Of a DNA stretch of 64,000 bases, positions 50,348 to 61,774 are shown in pieces (within the stretch, counting starts at the first letter, position 1; the number at the start of each line of letters is the position of its first letter). The stretch lies in assembly GCA_001630475.1 (NCBI GenBank), contig KV419396.1, positions 62,001 through 126,000 of the forward strand. The letters run 5' to 3'. The DNA comes from Sistotremastrum niveocremeum HHB9708 (Eukaryota; Basidiomycota; Agaricomycetes; Sistotremastrales; Sistotremastraceae). A program made the position numbers and the translations under genes. A model generated the notes under the pieces. The model had not been told where the DNA came from. It saw only the letters and a program-made list of their open reading frames with translations, and ran no database searches.

Positions 50348-51254
50348 TTATGAGGATTTATTCTGAATAGCATTAGCCAGCCTGAGAGATGGGAATGAGC
50401 AGACATTATGCAGAAAGTTTCAAGGGATCTTACCAATCCATTCCATCCTCCAGGCCCTCGCCTTTGATCGCTGAACAACCCCGCACGCTCCACGGCCGAT
50501 CCTTCTCCCCTCCTGCCAGGCCCAACTTGTCACTGATCTCCTCGGGTTTTAATGCACCTTCGAGATCTTGCTTGTTGCAATACACCAATAATGGTACACC
50601 TCTCAGTTCTTCTTCTGAGAGCATCGTGAGAAGTTCGGTTCGTGACAGCGTCAGCCGATTGTGATCTGCTGAGTCTATGACATACTGCAAGAAAGCTCGT
50701 GAATCGAACCCAGCAGGAATAATAGAACGATGCGTACGATAATTGCAGAAGTGTTTTCAAAGTAACAGCGCCAATATGATCTGTCAAGATCGAAGGAGTT
50801 AGACTCTCAGGCACGAAACGGAGGTAAATTACGAAATTACACGTACCTGATTTTATCTTGTCCACCAAGATCCCATGCTTGGAATTTCAAGTTTTTATAC
50901 TGCAGAGAGTGTTAGGACTTGAAAGCGAGATCTAACTCCTTAGTAAGCGTACTTGAACAGTCTCGGCGTTGAATCCAATGGCTACGCGAATTATTAATGC
51001 CAGCGAGTGAGCGGTATCGAGGTAGCTCACTAGGGACAGTAGCAATGACCTCCCCTATCTGAACGCACGAGAAGTTCGACGATCAGAACAGGTACAACGC
51101 CTCGACAACGGACACAACGGACCTGTAAGCGGTACAAGATGGTCGTCTTCCCTGCAGAATCGAGACCAAGCATAAGTATTCGAACATCTTTTTCCTTCCC
51201 CCAGCGGACGAGCGACGTGAGGGAGTTGAATAGAGTTGAGACGGAGAGTCCCAT
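50348..51254 (-). CDS. ARL1: ARF-like GTPase Arl1
   Basis: Small GTPase of the trans-Golgi that recruits GRIP-domain golgins. Start [12 protein letters not shown] with Gly2 for N-myristoylation. Motifs: P-loop GLDSAGKT; switch I around [16 protein letters not shown] (switch II, DxxG); NKQD at [14 protein letters not shown]; and [14 protein letters not shown]. The C-terminus is spliced: [15 protein letters not shown] with TAA at 50348. YRLQ|VGEV and [22 protein letters not shown] are rebuilt across introns. About 183 residues in five or six exons, matching Arl1 (181-183) and closer to it than to Arf1 (WSIxxSSAIKGEG pattern). Divergent from the WKF-domain gene with 78 bases between starts. Confidence 0.93.
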
Positions 51255-51332
51255 GGGAGTCGAGGACCAAGTTGGCTGAGGCGAGCGTAACCTTGGGCCG
51301 ACCGGTGGAAACGAAATATTGCGAGCCGCGGG
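51255..51332. promoter_or_regulatory. 78-base divergent promoter, ARL1 and WKF-domain gene
   Basis: The two start codons are only 78 bases apart, which leaves room for overlapping 5' leaders and a shared core promoter. No TATA box is evident. Confidence 0.5.
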
Positions 51333-52317
51333 ATGCCGATCACTATGCCGGACGATTTTTCGGACTTGTCAGTCGCCGAGCTCAAACCCAAGAAGAAATC
51401 AAAGCAAGAGAAGGCAAAGGCACAAGACACACAAGCTGATGAGCCCATCGTCGAGGTAGTTGAAGAACAGGGAGATGTAAAGCCAAAAAAGAAGAGAAAG
51501 AGAGGGAAGGAAGAGGCTTTGGATTCTAACGGTGCGCAAAGACAACTCTCAGATATATATACATGTCTAACGTCAGGTTTAGAGAATGTCGAACCCTCAT
51601 CGAACGACGCTGAGCCAATAGAGACCTCTGACGTTGTAGCTGAGCCCCCTAAGAAAAAGAAGCGGAAAGAGAAGAAAGCAGGGACGACCGCGGCACCCGA
51701 CGAACCCACATCTGAACCCCCTCCCAAGAAGAAGAAAAAAGAGAAGAAACCTAAAGCGGTTCCCTTGCCAGAGGTCGAAGGAGTCGAGCTCAATGAGCAA
51801 AGTGCCAAATGTACGGTCGGATTCACAAACATATCCACAGTTCCTAATCTGCTCCAGGTCTGACCTATGCACATGAACAAGTGGTACAAGCCAAGTCCTG
51901 GAAATTCAACAAAGGGAAGCAGAATTGGCTCATTCGGAACATTTGGGATGAGACACAGGTATGTCCCAGTTTACGATATACTGGCAGTAAAGTCAAGAGC
52001 AGCACAGATCCCCGAGGGCTATCTTGAAATCACCATAAAATATCTCTCAACCGTGCAGGGAGGGGCTCGAGAAGTGAGTGTCCTTTTGACACATGTGGCG
52101 AGGTAGTCTAACCCTGCCCTAGGTTCTCAAGAAAACGGCGCAATCACATCTCGAGGCTCCCGTCAGTGCTGTGACCTCTGTGAGTACAGCCAATCACAAT
52201 GAGAGTGTTCAATGACCGAATTTCTCCCAGACGGAAGCAACAGAAGCAGAAGACGCATCTCCGACGGTCAAGAAGCAAAGGGCCCAGCTTCTACTGGAAC
52301 ACTTGAAAGATTCTTGA
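51333..52317 (+). CDS. WKF-domain protein (Rbp95/C7orf50 type)
   Basis: The C-terminal half carries the conserved WKF domain: [19 protein letters not shown], then [24 protein letters not shown], rebuilt over introns. Yeast Rbp95 (Ycr016w) and human C7orf50 share this domain; Rbp95 binds pre-60S ribosomal RNA in the nucleolus. The N-terminal 170 or so residues are Lys/Glu-rich with repeated [11 protein letters not shown]-like stretches, which act as nuclear/nucleolar targeting signals. The start may be [10 protein letters not shown] at 51333 or the in-frame [10 protein letters not shown] at 51345. The end is [12 protein letters not shown] with TGA at 52315. Four or five exons; about 275 residues. 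Confidence 0.83.
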
Positions 52318-52634
52318 AAATCGTCAGCGCATCGCTACCTGATCTATATTCCCGTAGTTTTCTCGGCAATACTACATCCCACTCAAAGCTGACGCCTTGA
52401 CTTGTGACTTCTCTTCGTGAAATACCGTCTCTCTAGATGCCCATCATCCCCCTATCGCGATGCACCAATAACAAATATCTGCGATTACTTATTTCCTTGT
52501 TTCACTCGGCTTCTTGGCGACAACATTGGACATGATAACCTACACTAAGAATACACGGTCAGAATACACAATCAGATTATACTAAGAAACTACATCAAGA
52601 GAGAAGTGGAAGAAGATTCAACTTCTGCTATCCA
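52318..52634. other. convergent 3' region
   Basis: 317 bases between the stop codons of the WKF-domain gene and the kinase-NB-TPR gene. AT-rich, no gene seen. Confidence 0.6.
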
Positions 52635-55600
52635 TTACACGGCCTCAACTTTCTTCTCGAACTCCAGTAGTTGACGTTCCCACGCAAGAGCTTCCGTTGC
52701 TTTTCCCTCCCTTTGGAGTGTTGTCGCTAAATGACACATGGCATCAAGTGTCTTTGGATCCTCCTTTCCTAGCCGCTCCGTTCGCGTATCCGGGCCATAC
52801 CGATGCCATCGCTCGGCCCTTCGGAAGTCCCCTAGCATTGAACAAGTCCACCTCAGGTCGGACAGGCTCGTCAGCGTGCTGTCATGTCCTTTACCTAGAA
52901 TCCTGCGCCTCGTCTGGAACACTCTACCATACAAGCTCTTCGCTTCGCGGAATCTTCCTTGCATAGAATATATAGATGCGAGCGTGCTAGTGCTCGTGAG
53001 CGTTTGGAGATCGTCGCTTCCCACAGTCTTAGTGAAGCCCTCCACAAGCGAGTGTACAAGTTGCTCAGCGACTTTGAAACACTTCTGGCGGATACAGATG
53101 GCTACCAGCTGACAGATACTCGTCAAGGTATCTGGATGATCCAGCCGAAAGGAGTCGTCTGGAAAACCCATAACGCGTTGCCTCAGAGCCCCTGGGGCAT
53201 TCGAGCCAGCTCCCCAGGATATGCCGCCCAAAGCGTTATAAACGCTTCTTAATAGAGAGTCTTGCGCGCCAGAGCCCTGCTTCGTGCGTTCCCAGGTGGG
53301 ACCGACGCTTTGGAGGGGGTTCACTACCCTCCACGTTAGTTCATTGCGGGGGAAGAGCTGATCTGAGATCCATTTCGTAACGGGTTGAGTAAGGGAATAC
53401 CTGTTGTTCAGTGGATCATAATACACGAGACAATAAGACCGAGATTGCGCGAAGGATGGTCGAAAATCCGCAGGTGTAGTGCTTTCAAAGGTAAACCCAC
53501 TCGGGCTACATACGCCAAGTCGAAGGAAATTTTTGGCTTTTTGGGAGAGTTGCGGTAAGGTGATGAACCAGGTCGTATAAACAATCCGTTCATACTCGCT
53601 ATAAGTCAGCGCCTTATAAGCTGGACCCTCCCATTCTTCCAAAAGCTGGCTGTGAGTTTTCGCGTACAGCCGAAGATATTCATCGATGCGAATGTTCGCA
53701 TTAGCGATATGGGTTCCGGCATGAACGATACACAAAGCAAAGCGAAGTACCTGCAGAATCATATTCGCCAGTGTAGACCTGAAAGCCGGCAATACATACC
53801 TTCACGAGAGACATGATCTGATCTTGTGTGGTATGATTAAGGCGCCTCGATGCTGGGTACATGCTTCGAATCAACAACTCCTTCGCCTCCTCAAGTTCCA
53901 TTTCAGTGACCTGATAGTTTGCTATCGGGGCGCGAAGTGCAGAAGCACAAGTTGTAATGAGGATGTTGCCATGAGTGCATTGTAAGAGAAGATGGTTTAG
54001 AAGCAAGAAGTTCTCATCAGCGTCATCGAAAACGATAAGCCAATCATTCTTGTCATCAGATAGCCATCGCAACGCATCCTGCATCGTTGCCTCAGCATGG
54101 CATTTCGCGCGAGCAATCGATAACATGTCATGTTCGAGTGTAGATGCCGTTCTGGCATCGACGTAGAACACTTCGGAAAATCTGCATTGAAAGGGTATGA
54201 TCATTCGGCAGCCCCTGTATGTAAGATACACAACCCACCGACTACCGCCAGGATTTGTTTGGCTCTCGTAGACGAACTGATAAGCAATCTGACTCTTGCC
54301 GGCACCTCTCAAGCCATGGAGAACTGCGATGTGTTGCTGTTCAACATCCTCCGAGAAATAGCGGGTCATCTGGTTAATGATGCTTTCTCGGCCAGTGAAG
54401 AGAGGTGAAGGAAGGGGCATAGTCTTCAAGGGGTTGACTGACCCGGGATTTGTCTCGGCAGCATCTGATGCACGGGTTCAGATTTTCGGAAATAGAGGTT
54501 AAAGAGATAGCTACCCGCACTGCACGCTGTGTGTACATAGGGCCGCTGGCGTTGCAGTGTCCAAAGGATGGTGTCGCAGCCGGGACGTACAGAGGGTGAA
54601 TAATCCCAGCACCCAATGCAAAGGCTCCATACATCAATGTGCCGTGCAAGTCTGATCGGGTATGCGCAAATGCCTCCTTCAAGGGGCGGCAACCTCTTGA
54701 GCATCGCGCAAATGATTGCGGGTACTGTTCCGCATTCATCGTACGGACGGATACCAGTGATAACGTCCTGGTCAGAGACGACGACGAGTATAGAATGCTG
54801 ACGTGGCCAATGAAATTGAATCAACGTACGAGCAAGATACATCCGACGGCCCACATATCACTCTTGATGGTAGCTCTACACCCTTCCATCGAACATGCCA
54901 ACTCTGGTGCCAACCACCGATATGTGCCTTTCACTTCGGTGGATATGGAAGCAGAGGCTGCGCCAAGAGCAGATGGCTCTCCTTCGACGGACCCAGCTAA
55001 CCCAAAGTCTGCCAAAACAGCAATCCTTTCATCCGAAACCAGGATGTTGTTCTGAGATGGATTTAAATCAGAAAGGAATGTCATGAACCCATTGTGACCT
55101 ACTGGTTTGAGGTCTCCGTGGACTATCCCCCGCGAGTGGAGAAACGAAAGCCCACTTACGGTGTCTATCAACTACACAACTCAGCTTCGTCGGATCACTT
55201 GACCAACATATTCGACCTACTAGCTTGATGCGATCAGCCTTGGGATTGGCTTTCAGAAATAGAGTAAGAGTGCCATTACGCATCCACGGCGATACTAATG
55301 AGAATATAGGCGCATCACTATCTGGCGGATAAAAGCAATATCCCAAGAAAGGAAGGACATTGTAATGGCGCAAGGTCGACCAGAGATGCATTTCTCTGGT
55401 GATAACCTAGAATCAACGCCAGGGAAGGTTAATTGATATATTCATTGAAGGAAAGGAAGTCTTTGGACAAACCGTATCCTGCTTGCGCTTTCGTAATAAA
55501 GTGCTCTCGTTGCCATTCGAGTGGTATTCCCTAAACACTTTCACCGCGACCATCTTACCCTTGTATGTTGCTTGGAAGACATCTGAAAAGCCGCCCCAGT

Positions 55601-55703
55601 CTGCTGCCGAAGGGCTCTGCACAAATGACATTCGATCTGTGAGGTCATCGAAGTCCAGTGATGCAGTATCAAGTGCAGACTCGTAAATCGGTCCGGTCCC
55701 CAT
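52635..55703 (-). CDS. protein kinase-NB(ATPase)-TPR fusion, fungal NLR-like receptor
   Basis: About 930 residues in eight exons. The kinase (about 35-310) looks active: Gly loop GGFSDVF, Lys in MVAVKVF (about 55), catalytic loop HGDLKP|NNIL (about 156-165, across an intron), DFG in LADFGLA, WLAPELA activation-loop end and a TKL-like C-lobe (CWDYSPSVRPGCDTILWTL). An intron (about 54480-54530) joins ACSA|DAAETNPGS and leads into PSPLFTGRESII, the entry to a STAND-type P-loop NTPase (about 340-560): Walker A GLRGAGKS, Walker B WLIVFDDAD and an ITTCAS strand. The last third has TPR-like repeats of kinesin-light-chain type (HPDTLTSICQLVAICIRQ; DDLQTLTSTSTLASIYSMQGR; KDPKTLDAMCHLATTLQREGK). Fungal STAND proteins sense non-self or damage; the ligand and kinase target are unknown. 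All junctions keep frame, so one gene is favoured over two. Confidence 0.85.
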
Positions 55704-56091
55704 ATTCTCAGTGTAGACGATGCGAGTTCACGTGTGAATTTGATTGTGTGCGGGTAACCAGGATCAGAGTAGATATAGTACACACAGCGTTAACAGAGGA
55801 AAAGTATTTGCGCTATAGCTATCGTAGAGCTTGGTTCAGAGGAACGGAAGCAAACGAAAGTTGAGTTGAACGTTGAACGTTGAACGCCAACGCCAAACAG
55901 GCCACCAACAAACTGCGGTTCGTGCTCAGCCTTGTATTCCCACGCTGTGATATTGGACTCTTGGTGCCTTTTCTCGCTTTCATGACATCTCATGATAATA
56001 CCACTCGGTTCACACTGGATAGAAGGGTGGCAACAGCGCCAAATGTGGATCTCTTTCAACAATCAATCAAGATAACTACCGGTACAACATC
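55704..56091. other. gap; promoter of the kinase-NB-TPR gene
   Basis: 388 bases with no gene seen. Short repeats of GAACGTTGAACG occur near 55866. Confidence 0.5.
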
Positions 56092-58234
56092 TTACGCAGA
56101 TACAGAGACTGCCTTGGGAGTATGAACGGCGGTCGGGTTGAAGAGGCCAGTGGTTGTCTTGTGAACGGGTTGAGCGATGATGGGCTTGGGAGCAGATCCC
56201 AACAAGTGACTCAAGCGTTCTTGGGCTTCGTAAGCCGCCTTGGGCTCAACGACGCTCTTAGCGCCGCCCTGAAGCATGACAGGGGCGGTGCCATCGAGCA
56301 AACCGAGTTGTTTGTCGGTCCAAATGGGCTCGACCGGCTTCTCGTTAGGAATGCCTACACCGGCACGTCCACCGAGAGCCTTCCATTCGGATTTGCGTTT
56401 GATGCCGAGTCGGACAAAGACTTCATCGACGGCGTTGGCGAGAATGTTGAGTTGTTCAGCTGAATGACCGGGAGTGGGAGTGATGCGGAGACGTTCTTCA
56501 CCAACAGCGACGGTGGGGTAGTTGATGGATTGGACGTAGATACCGTGATCGGCGAGGAGGCTGTCCGATGCTGCTTTGGCGAGAGCGGCTTCACCAACGA
56601 GGACAGGAACGATGTGAGAAGGACCGGGACTAAGAATAAAGCCATTAATATTTATGCGATCTCCGTGAACGGACGATGACTCACACAACGGGGATATCCA
56701 TGCTATCGAAGCGTTGTTTCAAAGTGCGGGTGTTGAGTTGTTGAAGTCGGCGATCGCCCATGTATTCCTTCTGGTAAGCAATACTGGTCTGAGCTCCTGC
56801 AACGGTGGCCGGTGGAAGTGAAGTCGTGAAGATGAAACCTGGTGCATAAGAGCGGATAGTGTCCACAAGATCGGTAGAGGCGGCAATGTATCCGCCGACG
56901 GCGCCATAAGCCTTGCCTAGAGTACCGGTGATGATGTCAACTCGATCCATAACGGTGCCTTCGATCGGTTCACCGCTTTGACCGGCTCGAAGGTGAGTCT
57001 CGAAATCGAGATGCTCGGCTACACCGGCCCCGCGAGGTCCGTACATGCCAACTGCGTGCACCTACGGAGAACACGTTAGCTCGAAGAAAGTGCCACGTAT
57101 GGATGGGGACATACCTCGTCAAGGAAAGTGATAGCGCCATACTTTTCGGCCAAGTCGCAAATTTCCGCAATAGGTCCGACGCTCCCGCACATAGAATAGA
57201 CGCTCTCGAATGCGATAATTTTCGGAGTAGACTTGGGATATTTGGCCAATTTTTCTTCGAGGTCTTTCATGTCGTTGTGCTTGAAAATAACCTTTTCAGT
57301 GCGAGAGTTGCGGATGCCTTGGATCATGGATGCGTGGTTCATGACGTCGGAGAAGATGACACAGCCGGGGAGTTTGGCACCCAAAGTAGCGAGAGTGGCG
57401 TCGTTGGCGACATAGCAGGACGAAAAGACCAGAGCCGATGGCTTGCGATGAAGAGACGCAAGCTCTTCCTCGAGAGCTAGGTGCATTGCACCATTGCCTG
57501 CGATGTTGCGAGTTCCGCCCGCACCAGCACCATATTTGTTCAAGGTTCGGCTAGATTAGATCGAAGGTCGTCAGGCACATCCCCAACGAATAGAACGCAA
57601 AATGGACTGCTGACTGCATTGTGTCTAAGACGACTGGGTTCTTTCCCATACCGAGGTAATCATTGGAGCACCAAACGGTGACCTCGTCCTTGACCGAGCC
57701 AGTATGGGCTACCGGGAACTTCGCAGCGAGGCGGTTGATGTTATTGAAGTAGCGGTAGCTCTTGTCTTTGTGCTTCTTGTCGAGCTCGCTCTGGTAAAAC
57801 TTTTCGTAGTTGAAAGCGTCGGCCGGACCCGTCTTAGCGTGATGATGGCTGGCGCTGGCTGAGGTCTCTGCAGCTACGGGCTTGGTCGCTGTGGTCTTCT
57901 TGGAGGTAGGGTGACCTTCCTCCTGCTTTGCGGTTTCAGCAGCGGCCTTGGCATGGGGACAGGCAGCGCCGGAGAAAGCGTTGTTGATTTTGAGCTTGTT
58001 GATCTCTGCCTGGCCAGCGACGCTAGCGTAGCCCTTTGCTCCAGAAAGCTGGGAGGAGCGCAGGGCCAAAGCAGGGCCCATGACAGGGCAGTCCGTGGCC
58101 TTCTCAGTGAGCCTGGAGACGGTTGGGTACCTGGCTGAGGCGACGGTGGAGAGAGATCTGAGAGTCGAGGGCTTGGTGTGGCCCAGGTAGGGGCAAGCAG
58201 CCTTGAACCTGGCGAGAGAAGAGAGTTTGTCCAT
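56092..58234 (-). CDS. HEM1: 5-aminolevulinate synthase, mitochondrial
   Basis: PLP enzyme that condenses glycine with succinyl-CoA, the first step of heme synthesis. Four exons. Start [18 protein letters not shown] at 58234. The presequence, about 150 residues, has three Cys-Pro heme-regulatory-type motifs: ACPYLG, DCPVMG and AACPHAKA. The catalytic core begins [20 protein letters not shown] and includes [43 protein letters not shown] and the PLP lysine in [15 protein letters not shown]. Later [10 protein letters not shown]-like text ([15 protein letters not shown]) and [10 protein letters not shown] match the family. An extra C-terminal tail after [15 protein letters not shown] of about 85 residues is seen in fungal forms. 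Total about 635 residues. Confidence 0.96.
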
Positions 58235-58453
58235 GGTGGGATGGTTGTGGAACGAGCACAAAGAAATAAGAAATGGGCTCTTATAGAACGCCCGCGGAAA
58301 GCAACGGCCAATCAGAAGGCGGTGATTAGCAACCGATGAGCCGGACATTAGTTGACTCCCACTAATGGCCAATCCATTTCCGAGCATACGCCCGGGACAG
58401 TCAGGTAACCCACGTCTATATACAAATCAATCCATTCTGCCACGACACGCCAA

Positions 58454-60081
58454 TCAGAAATCTCCTTTAGCAATAAGTCCCAGACAACTCTCTATAACGT
58501 CCACAGCTTCATCAATGTCCGTCTTCTGCACGTTCAGACTCGGAACAATGCGAACAGCGTCCTTTCCGGCAGTGAGCAGTAGCAGCCCTCGCTGACGCGC
58601 CAACGAAACAAGCTGTGCCGGATGCCCATCTGGGTCCTTGATGAATGGAATGCCGAGTATTAGTCCTCTGCCCCTGGTGGGCCCAACGATTGTGGGGAAG
58701 AAGTCCGACAGTCTAGCTAATCGACTCTGCAGATAGGTTGCCGATTCGTTCATCTGCTTGACAAAAGGGGTCTCAGCGAGTCGCCCGAGGACATGGCTTC
58801 CCAGACGACAAGCCAGTGGCGAGCCTCCAAATGTTGTCCCATGCGACCCTGATTGGCCGCATTAGAAATTCGCTCACTTGCAAGGTTAAATGAGAAACTA
58901 ACCGGCTGTCATCACCTCGGCTACATTCTCCCTGATCACCACTGCGCCTATGGGAAATCCATTCGCCAGGGGTTTAGCCATCGTAATCACATCGGGGTGG
59001 CAATCTGTGGGCAGAGTGCCATGAGCCCACATTGAACCCGTGCGAAACAATCCACACTATATTCCAAGACTCTGTCAGTCTTCCACGTATCAGATAACCA
59101 AACAGGCTGCGGTGCCTCACCTGTATTTCATCAAAGATCAGCACTGCCCCCACTTCATTACATCTCTTACGGAGCGCTCGCAGGAACTCTTCATTCGCTG
59201 CGTTTACACCCCCTTCGCCTTGGATCGGCTCGACAATAACAGCGCAGGTACCATCATGGACCAGACTCTCTAGCGCCGAGACGTCGTTCAATTTCCCGAC
59301 CGCCACATCAGGGATCAGAGGACCAAACGGTTTTTGATACTTGGGATTGGACGTAACGCTTAGGGCACCCATACTGCGTCCGTGGAACCCCTGGTCAAAG
59401 CAAACGATGCCTGTCTTCTCACAGAGAGCATCTTCTGGGTTTTTCATATCCCACAATCGGCCGAAGCGTTTTTTCGCCCATCTTTCCTTGCCGACTTTTC
59501 GGGCCACCTTTAGAGCGCCTTCGTTTGCTTCAGTCCCAGAGTTGGCAAAGAACACTCGAGCTGAGTGGCTTCCTGATTGATCATTGCTTCCGGGTGTCCA
59601 TCCTAGTCCACCGTATTTTTGTGTCAAAGTCACTAGTTGTTCCGCCAGGATCCCGGCCCATTGGTTGTGGTAAACGTTACTCGAATGAAGGAGTGTCGAG
59701 GCCTGCTCGCTCATAATCTGTAAACCAAGTGGTGTTAGAGCTACATCTTATAGCAATTTAAACATCATTACTCACCTTTGCGAGCTCTTCATCCGAATGA
59801 CCCAAAGCGTTCACGGCAATGCCAGCTGTGAAATCAAGATATTTCCGTTCCTGCGTATCATAGATGTGCATCCCCTTTCCATGGCTCATGACAAGTGGTG
59901 GCCTTGCATAGACAGGCAATAGATATTTCGACTTTTGATGAATAAAGTCTGCGACTTCAGCGGGGACATCAGCTGCATCTTCAGGGTGAGTCACAGCTGT
60001 ATAGCGGGTACTGGGTTGAGTTGACGCGTGCCTGGCGAGGAGAGCAATTCCTCGCGCGGGGCGCGCTGCTTGTCGTAGCAT
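58454..60081 (-). CDS. ARG8: acetylornithine aminotransferase, mitochondrial
   Basis: Class III PLP aminotransferase of arginine synthesis in the mitochondrial matrix. Start MLRQAARPARGIALLARHAS at 60081 is an Arg-rich targeting peptide; the open frame extends two codons further without an ATG. Core motifs: GMHIYDTQERKYLDFTAGIAVNALGH, SSNVYHNQWAGILAEQL, VFFANSGTEANEGALKVARK, CFDQGFHGRSMGALSVTSNPKYQ, VEPIQGEGGVNAA, LIFDEIQ and, after an intron, TMAKPLANGFPIGAVV with the PLP lysine. The end is ESCLGLIAKGDF with TGA at 58454. Four exons, about 475 residues. It lies tandem to HEM1, transcribed the same way, 219 bases upstream of the HEM1 start-side gap. Confidence 0.93.
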
Positions 60082-60314
60082 GGCCAAGTGAGTATGATGG
60101 TTTGATATAATCCAGGAATGAGGTGATTAAGATGTTAGGTAGCGAGAGAGAGGCGTCGAGCTTCTACTATGCGACGAAGCGCTGTTCAAGAAAAATTTCA
60201 AACACATGACGGAGTCACTGGAAGGAACTTATAATTATTGGAGTCGGCCGAGCGATAAGACAAGACTATAGATAATCAAAGGCAATATTAACACTATTGA
60301 CACTAATGGTACAA

Positions 60315-61774
60315 CTATCTTCTGGCAGGGCTGGCACTCCTACTTCCATTCCTGCTACTTCCCGACATGCTCATAGCAGACCCGCTGGATGCACTTCTGC
60401 TCCTGCTACGATTGCCACGTTCCGCAACACGTCCTCGAGAAATCGGTGGAGATCTTAAGGCTGGGTCATATCGAAGATTCGGTTCAGGCGAGGGAGACCT
60501 CGACTGATGACGGTGGGCAGGAGGTTTCGATGACAATTGACGAGACGGAGGCGGCGGAGAGCCTGAACGCTGATATCTGGATGCCTGTGGTGGAGGCGGG
60601 GAACGAGATCTGGAGTCACGAGCACGGCGCGGTGGTGATCGCCGATATCGAGCTGGTGAACGAGGTCGAGGGCTGACCTTGCGTCTCGGTGGTGGGGAGC
60701 GAGAGGGTGTTCGCGAAAGTGAGCGAGCCTTTCGACGAGGTGAACGCGCGGGAGAGCGAGAGCGAGACCGCGAATCAGAACGTGAAGGTGAACGTGAGTC
60801 AGATCGAGAGCGAGAAAGTGGGCGGCGACTACGAGGAGAGGGAGAACGACGTCTTCCACTCGGCTGGTCTCGCGGATGAGGAGGGCTGATGTTCCTTCCA
60901 CGAGCGTACGGTGCAGGTGGAGGGGGCATCCGTCGACGATCCCGGTCGTCCCTCGGGTCTCTTCTATCAGGACCTCGTCTCTCTCTGTCGGCCTCTCGTT
61001 CTTTTCTTAGTCTGTCTTCCTCGCGCCGCCGAAGTCGGTCTCTCTCTTTCCTAATGACGACAATCAGATAATAATACGAGCATGTCACCAAACGCAACAT
61101 ACCTGTCAGCCTCCCATTTGGCCTTTTGCTCTTCAATTCGCTTTCTTTCTTCGGCTTGCCTGGCTTCCCTCTCCAATCTCTCCACTTTTCGTCGTTCCCT
61201 TAGCTCGGCCTGCTTTTCTTGGTCGAACGCGTCTCCCTCAACATACTCTTGTCTTGTTCCAAATGCAGCGGCCATGCGTGATAACTCTGCTTTTTTCGCC
61301 GCGGCCAACCCGTGCGTATCAGAAGATTTGAGTAATTTTGGGTCAGTGATGCGCATGGTAGCCATATCTTCCAGCAGCTTTTTACGGAGGGCTTCGACTT
61401 GCGACTCGATTTCCTCTTCAGATATCCTGTAAAGACAAAGTTTTATCGATGCTGCCATTAGGAGAAAAAGACAAATATAGTCGTACCCATCATCTTCCAA
61501 TTGGACTTGCAGTTCGAGGCATTTAACTTCCACTTTTCGTTTTCTTTCGTGCTCGAGGATGCCTTCATCGGGTTCACGATGTTTTGGCGGTCCATTTCGT
61601 TCGAATGCGGCGGCGCGTTCAGCGGGGGTTTCATGGTGTCGCAGATGCGACAGGTTGCGAACTACATAGCCGTTCGTGCCACTGAGGACAATGATTTCAA
61701 TACTGGCATAAGGGATGAGGCATAACCTATACGTACCTTCCCCTTGGAGTTGTAAGACCGATACCGTTGTACAT
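60315..61774 (-). CDS. CWC21: pre-mRNA splicing factor Cwc21/SRRM2-like
   Basis: Spliceosome component that docks on Snu114/Prp8. Four exons. Exon 1 gives MYNGIGLTTPRG, the universally conserved N-terminus of the family; exon 2 continues GTNGYVVRNLSHLRHHET. The cwf21 domain is ISEEEIESQVEALRKKLLED. A charged helix follows (AELRERRKVERLEREARQAEERKRIEEQ), then a long Arg/Ser domain with SRSRSDSRSPSRSDSRSR-like repeats and Pro-rich blocks, ending ASPARR at 60315. Yeast Cwc21 is short; a long RS tail as here resembles human SRRM2. About 430 residues. Confidence 0.92.

Noticed and set aside
50695-50715. tRNA B-box-like GGGTTCGATTC on the minus strand
   Set aside because: It lies inside an ARL1 intron, with no A box or cloverleaf arms around it.
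60389-60889. Acidic plus-strand frames rich in Glu/Arg
   Set aside because: They are antisense of the Arg/Ser repeats of CWC21, which force open complementary frames.
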